Below the pieces are notes generated by a model. It saw only the letters and a list, made by a program, of their open reading frames with translations. It was not told the origin of the DNA and did no database searches. Below are positions 13,667 through 19,501 of a stretch of DNA of 19,501 nt, piece after piece (within the stretch, counting starts at the first letter, position 1; each line of letters begins with the position of its first letter). The position numbers were made by a program, and so were the translations under genes. Source of the stretch: an uncultured Coriobacteriales bacterium (lineage in GTDB: Bacteria; Actinomycetota; Coriobacteriia; Coriobacteriales; UMGS124); NCBI GenBank assembly GCA_934662525.1, contig CAKUKJ010000009.1, positions 1-19,501 on the forward strand. The letters run 5' to 3'.

Positions 13667-13772
13667 TGCGGAACCTGGCCTGCTGCGTTCTCGGGAGGCT
13701 CACGTACATCCAGTACATCACAGATGCGCACCGCGCGCATCGCCTCCCGACGCTTTGCAGGCCAGAACCCGC
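13667..13772. repeat. nested-palindrome repeat, copy C (with apical insertion)
   Basis: GCGG pairs with CCGC around flanking AAC triplets. CTGGCCTGC (13675-13683) pairs with GCAGGCCAG (13757-13765). The internal loop is TGCGTTC against CGCTTT. TCGGGAGG (13691-13698) pairs with CCTCCCGA (13743-13750). The apex is GTACATCCAGTAC followed by about 20 extra bases, which themselves form a hairpin, GATGCGC/GCGCATC (13723-13729 with 13735-13741). The linker to copy B, AACCCGC-N-TTTGGTGGG, recurs after this copy. Confidence 0.8.
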
Positions 13773-13784
13773 GCTTTGATGGGT

Positions 13785-13812
13785 TGCGGAACTTGGCCTG
13801 CCGCGGTTTCAA
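13785..13812. repeat. nested-palindrome repeat, copy D (left fragment)
   Basis: TGCGGAACTTGGCCTGC repeats the left arm of copy C with one change and continues CGCGGTTT. It then loses similarity, with no matching right arm. It is a truncated third unit of the array. The following 130 bases up to the regulator gene hold no recognisable gene. Confidence 0.65.
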
Positions 13813-13941
13813 AGACGGGTTGTTTGCGGCATAGTTTGAGCATTTCGGGGGGGTCGTCTTCGGTGCGGGACCGGGGGCGGCCCCTTTCGTGTGTAGAATC
13901 ACCCCTGAAGGAATTCCGCGTGCGAAGGAGGTGCCGGCGGG

Positions 13942-15393
13942 GTGGGCCAAGCGTTGCAGCATGTGCGCGCCTTTGCGCGCGAGACGTTTTCGAGCAGGGC
14001 ATTCTGGCTTGTGACCTGCGCCGTGGGCCTGGCCGGGCTTACCGTGCAGCTCATGAACCGCACGCTCTTCCCCCTGTTTGACGGCGTGTTCACCTACGCC
14101 CGCGACATCTCCATCACATGCAGCGCGCTTGTCTCCATAGCCATCGGCCTGCTGTCGCTTGTGAGGCCTCGATTCCTCGACGGCCGTCGCCTCATGGTCG
14201 CCATGGTCGTCCTGTGGGCGGGCGGGCTTGCCGGCATAGCCGCTGGATGCGCCTTGGGGTCGCCTGCCGTGCTGACGTTGGGCGCCTGCCTGTTCGTGAC
14301 GAGCCGGGGATGGTCTTCGGTCAGCTCGAGCCTCTCTGCCGTGGCGCTGCCCGCCCCTCAGGCCGTCGTGGCAATCGCGACGGGCGTGACGTTGACGCAG
14401 CTGCTCGACCTTGTCGTTCGCCTCGCGCTTCCGTGGCAGGCATGCCTGGTGCTGCTCGCGGCGCTCGTGCCCGTCAGCCTCCTGTGCGCGCACCGCCCGG
14501 CTTGCGCTTTGGTCGATGAGGTTGCCGCGGGCCCCGCCGCCACCGAGCTTGCCGTCACGCGGCCGGCGTCGTATCTGCCGCTCACAAGCAACCTCTATGT
14601 CTGCCTCATCCTCGTGCAGGTCGCCTTTGGGTTTGCGCTTCGCTTTGGGGAGGTGGCGGGCTCTCCTTCGTTCGGCAACCTGAGCCTGCCGTTTGTCGCG
14701 GTCCTGGCGCTCGTTTGCATCGCCCTGGGAGGCCGCTTTGTGGGCGACGAAGTGGTGAACGTGTCCCTCTTGGTGCTCACGGCGGGTTTCCTGCTGGTCA
14801 TCGTGGGAGGCTCGACAAGTGCCATGCTTGCAAACGGCCTGCTCACGGTCGGTACAAGCGTGTTCGGCGTCGCGCTCAGCTCCACGCTTGTCGCCCTGGC
14901 CGCCCGCAACCGTCTGGCGAGCCTCTCCATCATAGGCTGGGGTCAGGGCATCTCGGGTCTGTCCACGACGCTCGGCGCGCTGCTCGGCACGACGGCCAAC
15001 GGCCTCGACGCTGTGGGCGACCATCACCGCCTTGCGTTTCTCGCCTCTGCGGTGCTGCTTGCGATCGTCGCGTACATCCTTTTTGGCTTGCGTGGCTTCT
15101 CGCTCAAGCAGACCATCGAGGGCGTCGTCGCCCCCGAGCCGGACATCGAGGTCAAGCCCACGGCGGAGGAGGCGTTCGCGGCACGTTGCGCCGAAGTGGC
15201 GTCTGCCTACCAGCTCACCCCGCGCGAGGCCGAGGTCTTCGAGATGCTTGCGCGCGGGCGCAACCGCGAATACATCGAGGACAGGCTCGGCGTGTCGAGA
15301 AACACGGCGAAGGCCCACGTCAAGCACGTCTACGCCAAGCTCGACATCCACTCCCACCAAGAGCTTATCGACCTTGTGGACCCCCAAGGCTGA
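13942..15393 (+). CDS. LuxR-type transcriptional regulator fused to a polytopic membrane domain
   Basis: About 395 N-terminal residues form roughly ten to twelve hydrophobic spans, with no recognised sensor motif. After a short acidic linker (APEPDIEVKPTAEE) comes a complete LuxR helix-turn-helix at about 423-479 (LTPREAEVFEMLARGRN, then IEDRLGVSRNTAKAHVKHVY). The protein therefore senses something at or in the membrane and binds DNA from the membrane. This design is abundant in Coriobacteriia, often beside exported flavoprotein reductases, as here. I infer that it controls the upstream reductase gene, though the signal is unknown. The start is GTG at 13942, fixed by the strong AAGGAGGT at 13925-13932. 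It has the same strand as the flavoprotein gene but is separated from it by 376 bases containing the repeat array. Confidence 0.88.
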   Translation: MGQALQHVRAFARETFSSRAFWLVTCAVGLAGLTVQLMNRTLFPLFDGVFTYARDISITCSALVSIAIGLLSLVRPRFLDGRRLMVAMVVLWAGGLAGIAAGCALGSPAVLTLGACLFVTSRGWSSVSSSLSAVALPAPQAVVAIATGVTLTQLLDLVVRLALPWQACLVLLAALVPVSLLCAHRPACALVDEVAAGPAATELAVTRPASYLPLTSNLYVCLILVQVAFGFALRFGEVAGSPSFGNLSLPFVAVLALVCIALGGRFVGDEVVNVSLLVLTAGFLLVIVGGSTSAMLANGLLTVGTSVFGVALSSTLVALAARNRLASLSIIGWGQGISGLSTTLGALLGTTANGLDAVGDHHRLAFLASAVLLAIVAYILFGLRGFSLKQTIEGVVAPEPDIEVKPTAEEAFAARCAEVASAYQLTPREAEVFEMLARGRNREYIEDRLGVSRNTAKAHVKHVYAKLDIHSHQELIDLVDPQG

Positions 15394-15514
15394 ATTGCCC
15401 GCCAGATTGGCCCATGCCTTCGGGCGGCGTCCGTCACGTGCGTCGCAACGCGCCTGCGCCCCCATTCCATTCTTTTGTTGAGCCACTGTACGTTCACGAC
15501 TTGAAACACGGCCG

Positions 15515-15523
15515 TGCTAAAAT
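15515..15523 (+). promoter_or_regulatory. extended -10 promoter candidate for pyrG
   Basis: TGCTAAAAT has the TG-N extension and a -10 box matching the consensus at five of six positions. TTCACG (15493-15498) is a weak -35 at 19 bases. Transcription would start near 15530, giving a leader of about 57 bases with a small hairpin (TGCCG/CGGCA). No pyrimidine attenuator is evident. Confidence 0.45.
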
Positions 15524-15586
15524 AAAACCCCGTAACCAAACGGCTGCCGCAGCATACGGCATAGCGAGAGGAACGGGATTCCACCT

Positions 15587-17218
<1,632 letters not shown>

Positions 17219-17221
17219 GTT

Positions 17222-18184
17222 TTGGCGACCTGCCAATCTCATGTGACGCAAACGGCCAGGTCCGCCCTTGAGGTGGGCCTGGCCGACTATATCGACTACC
17301 TGCGCGTCGAGAAGGGCTCCTCAAAGAACACCGTCGATGCCTATGCACGCGACCTCAAGGGTTGGATCGCCTGGCTGGCAAGCGAGCACGGCATCACCGA
17401 GCCCGATGCCGTCGAGCGCGGCCTTGTGGAGGCCTATCAGGCTCATCTGCACGACGAGGGCCGGGCGGCCACGAGCATCCAGCGCGCCGTGTCGGCCATC
17501 AAGGGCCTGCACAAGTTCCTCTACGTCGACGGGGCGGCGCAGACGCTGCCAACCTCCGAGGTCAAGGCCCCCCGCAAGCCGCAGCGCCTGCCCGAGACAA
17601 TCTCCATCGAGAAGGCATTCGAGCTGCTCGACCAGCCTTTCCCCGACACGCCGACGGGACTTCGCGACAAGACGATGCTCGAGGTGCTGTATGGCTGCGG
17701 CCTGCGCGTGAGCGAGCTGTCCGGGCTCAACCTCGACGCCTGCTTTCTCGACGACGGGTTTTTGCGCATTTTCGGCAAGGGGAGCAAGGAGCGCCTTGTG
17801 CCCATCGTGGGCAGCGCCCTTGAGGCCTTGCGCCGCTACCTCGCCCAAGGCAGGCCCTTCCTGCATCCGGCGAACTCGCCGGCCTCGCAAGACCCGCGTG
17901 CGGTCTTTCTCAACGCGCGCGGCGGGCGCATCACCCGCCAGAGCGTGTTCAACGTCGTGGAGCGGGCGGGGGTTGCGGTGGGCCTTCCGGGCCTGCATCC
18001 CCACGTGCTGCGCCATGCCTTCGCGTCGCACATGTTGGCCGGCGGCGCCGACCTGCGCGTGCTCCAGGAGATTCTCGGCCACGCCGACATCTCAACGACG
18101 CAAATCTACACGCATGTGGACCGCGAGCATATACGCGAGGAGTACTACCTGGCCCATCCTCGGGCGCATGTTTCGGTGGGATGA
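17222..18184 (+). CDS. xerD: tyrosine recombinase XerD-type
   Basis: Site-specific recombinase that, with XerC, resolves chromosome dimers at dif. The N-terminal core-binding domain is recognisable as DYIDYLRVEKGSSKNTVDAY (about residues 22-41). Catalytic residues in order, counted from 17222, are Arg162 (CGLRVSEL), Lys186 (FGKGSKERLVP), His261 and Arg264 (HVLRHAFASHML), His287 (LGHADI) and nucleophile Tyr296 (TQIYTHV). All six are intact. Length fits XerC/XerD. XerD rather than XerC is inferred from overall similarity and the position after pyrG, and is not certain. The start is uncertain. TTG 17222 lies 3 bases after pyrG without a clear ribosome site, and in-frame GTG codons at 17243 and 17273 are alternatives. 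The last codons overlap a MraZ operator candidate. Confidence 0.85.
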   Translation: MATCQSHVTQTARSALEVGLADYIDYLRVEKGSSKNTVDAYARDLKGWIAWLASEHGITEPDAVERGLVEAYQAHLHDEGRAATSIQRAVSAIKGLHKFLYVDGAAQTLPTSEVKAPRKPQRLPETISIEKAFELLDQPFPDTPTGLRDKTMLEVLYGCGLRVSELSGLNLDACFLDDGFLRIFGKGSKERLVPIVGSALEALRRYLAQGRPFLHPANSPASQDPRAVFLNARGGRITRQSVFNVVERAGVAVGLPGLHPHVLRHAFASHMLAGGADLRVLQEILGHADISTTQIYTHVDREHIREEYYLAHPRAHVSVG

Positions 18185-18227
18185 GGTGGGTCAAAAGTGC
18201 TATGGAATTGCATAGAGTGGGATGGGG
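18177..18227 (+). promoter_or_regulatory. MraZ operator candidate upstream of mraZ
   Basis: TGGGA (18177-18181), 5 bases, then TGGGT (18187-18191) reproduces the TGGGN-N5-TGGGN pattern bound by MraZ in E. coli. The pair spans the stop codon of the recombinase gene. Two further adjacent copies, TGGGA and TGGGG, lie at 18218-18227. The site is 110-124 bases before the mraZ start, so autoregulation of the division cluster is likely. No clear -35/-10 pair was identified between the site and mraZ. Confidence 0.6.
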
Positions 18228-18300
18228 GAGGCTCCTTTTGGTGTATCCTGACTTCCATGTTGGTAACGTCTGGCTGAATTCAGGCTGAGGGGAGGGCGCC

Positions 18301-18741
18301 ATGGAGGTCGAAGTCCAAGACACATGCTTCACCGGGGTGGCCGAGCACACGCTCGACGCCAAGGGCCGTGTCTCGCTTCCCGCCAAGACGCGCCGTTACC
18401 TGCCCGACACCGTCAAGTGCGTTTTGTCGCTCGACAAGGCCTCGGTCTACGTCTTTGCCCCTGCGGCGTACGACGCTTGGTTCAAATCGTTTTTCCGCGA
18501 GGGGTTCAACCCACGTTCTGCGCGCGACGTGCAGCTTCGGGCGCGCCTGCTCGCGTTCACCGAGGAGGCCGACATCGATGCCTCCGGGCGCATCGGCATC
18601 TCAAGCAAGCTGCGCGGCATCGCGGGCTTGGAGAAGGAGGTCGCCATCATCGGCGGCGGCGACCATCTCGAGATCTGCGACCGGGCCGCGTATCAGCGCG
18701 CAGAGCAGGACTTGCTCGCTATGGACTTCTTGGAGGAGTAG
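18301..18741 (+). CDS. mraZ: transcriptional regulator MraZ
   Basis: MraZ is the first gene of the division and cell wall cluster and a ring-forming DNA-binding repressor of that cluster. The 146-residue protein contains the expected tandem SpoVT/AbrB-like folds. The first signature is DAKGRVSLPAKTR (19-31). The second is DASGRIGISSKLR (about 92-104), in which the usual Pro is Ser. AGLEKEVAIIGGGDHLEI follows and is the standard C-terminal strand pair. GAGGGGAGGG just before the ATG provides the ribosome site. Three bases separate its stop from rsmH, showing an operon. TGGGN repeats upstream fit autoregulation. Confidence 0.97.
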   Translation: MEVEVQDTCFTGVAEHTLDAKGRVSLPAKTRRYLPDTVKCVLSLDKASVYVFAPAAYDAWFKSFFREGFNPRSARDVQLRARLLAFTEEADIDASGRIGISSKLRGIAGLEKEVAIIGGGDHLEICDRAAYQRAEQDLLAMDFLEE

Positions 18742-18744
18742 CAG

Positions 18745-19501
18745 GTGGCGAAAGAGGCGCTGGACCAGACAACTCAGCCTGTGGGATTCCACCACATCCC
18801 CGTCATGCTTGCGGAGGTTCTTGAGACGCTGCGCCCCGCTGAGGGCGACGTCGTGTGCGACTGCACGCTCGGAGGCGCGGGGCACACGGTGGAGATGGGC
18901 AAGACCGTCGGCAAAGAGGGCCTGCTCATCGGTATCGACCAAGACGACCTGGCGCTCACCAACGCTGCGGCGCGCATACGACGCGAGCTTCCCGATATCC
19001 GGTCGATCCAGCTCAAGGGCAACTTCTCGGAGCTGGATCGTTTGCTTCAGCAGGCGCAGGTGCCGGGCGTGGATTGCTTCCTGTTCGACCTTGGCGTGAG
19101 TTCCCCCCAGCTCGACATTCCCGAGCGCGGCTTCTCCTACCATGAGGACGCGCCGCTCGACATGCGCATGGACCCGACGGCAAACAACCTGACGGCATAT
19201 GAGGTTGTGAACCACTATGCCGAGGCCGACATCGCCCGCATCCTGCGCGTCTACGGCGAGGAGAAGTGGGCCTCCCGCATCGCCTCCCGCATCGTCGCGC
19301 ATCGCGCCAAGGAGCCCATCGCCACGACGTTGCAGCTCGTGGACGTCATCAAGGAGGGCATTCCTGCGGCCGAGCGCCGTCAGGGCGGCCATCATCCTGC
19401 GCGCAAGACGTTCCAGGCCATCCGCATCGAGGTCAACCATGAGATGGACGCCCTCAAGGCGGGTTTGGACGCAGCCGTGCGCTGGCTCAACCCCGATGGG
19501 C
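18745..19501 (+). CDS. rsmH: 16S rRNA (cytosine1402-N4)-methyltransferase RsmH (3' truncated)
   Basis: RsmH (MraW) methylates C1402 in the ribosomal decoding centre using S-adenosylmethionine. It starts at GTG 18745, with GGAGGAG (18732-18738) overlapping the end of mraZ and a 6-base spacer. The frame stays open for 252 codons to the window edge, against about 310 in the full family. Visible signatures are HHIPVMLAEVLETL, the SAM-binding DCTLGGAGHT (39-48), GIDQD, then FDLGVSSPQLD (114-124), ERGFSY and LDMRMD. HPARKTFQAIRIEVN (217-231) completes the conserved core. It follows mraZ as in most dcw clusters; ftsL or pbp genes would be expected next. Confidence 0.96.
   Translation, partial: MAKEALDQTTQPVGFHHIPVMLAEVLETLRPAEGDVVCDCTLGGAGHTVEMGKTVGKEGLLIGIDQDDLALTNAAARIRRELPDIRSIQLKGNFSELDRLLQQAQVPGVDCFLFDLGVSSPQLDIPERGFSYHEDAPLDMRMDPTANNLTAYEVVNHYAEADIARILRVYGEEKWASRIASRIVAHRAKEPIATTLQLVDVIKEGIPAAERRQGGHHPARKTFQAIRIEVNHEMDALKAGLDAAVRWLNPDG

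Noticed and set aside
13566..13812. Possible CRISPR array
   Set aside because: Unit spacing is about 98-118 bases, units are long internal palindromes with variable stems, and there are no unique spacers of uniform size or cas genes.
13519..15486. Minus-strand open frame of 655 codons opposite the LuxR-type gene, running into the repeat array
   Set aside because: No ribosome site or family resemblance, and it mixes repeat DNA with the shadow of a well-supported gene.

Overview
The window is GC-rich, densely coding DNA with no phage, plasmid or insertion-sequence genes. It most likely comes from the chromosome of an actinobacterium of the class Coriobacteriia (Collinsella/Olsenella/Eggerthella relatives). 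The main reasons are a Tat-exported flavoprotein reductase next to a LuxR-type regulator fused to a multi-spanning membrane domain, a combination typical of that class, together with the base composition and the Gram-positive-style gene set. The genus cannot be fixed from the sequence alone.

Layout from left to right. (1) The 3' end of a UvrD-like helicase gene with degenerate motifs, then a small ferric-reductase-like membrane protein with its own terminator. (2) A convergent alpha-phosphohexomutase on the minus strand, with its own terminator. (3) groES and groEL, separated by a strong terminator-like hairpin. A nested-palindrome repeat and a second terminator follow groEL. (4) A CPA1-type Na+/H+ antiporter. 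(5) A membrane-anchored HtrA-like protease with an unusual Tyr/Gly-rich tail, then a stand-alone PII protein (GlnB). (6) tRNA-His and tRNA-Lys. (7) A 520-base non-coding stretch holding a 195-bp inverted-repeat structure and a hairpin flanked by direct repeats. (8) A Tat-exported FAD reductase, a tandem array of the same nested-palindrome repeat, and the membrane LuxR regulator. (9) pyrG and a XerD-type recombinase gene. (10) The start of the division and cell wall (dcw) cluster, mraZ and rsmH, preceded by an apparent MraZ operator that begins inside the recombinase gene. rsmH runs off the right edge.

Most genes are core housekeeping: protein folding, CTP synthesis, chromosome-dimer resolution, nitrogen signalling and cell division. 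The accessory part is the flavoprotein plus membrane LuxR pair, probably a respiratory reductase for an unidentified organic acceptor and its sensor-regulator.

The most unusual non-coding signal is a repeat family seen once after groEL and in two full plus one partial copies after the flavoprotein gene. The stem sequences differ between copies while base-pairing is kept perfectly. The internal-loop motif and the GTAC-N5-GTAC apex stay constant. This is what an element selected for its folded form would look like.
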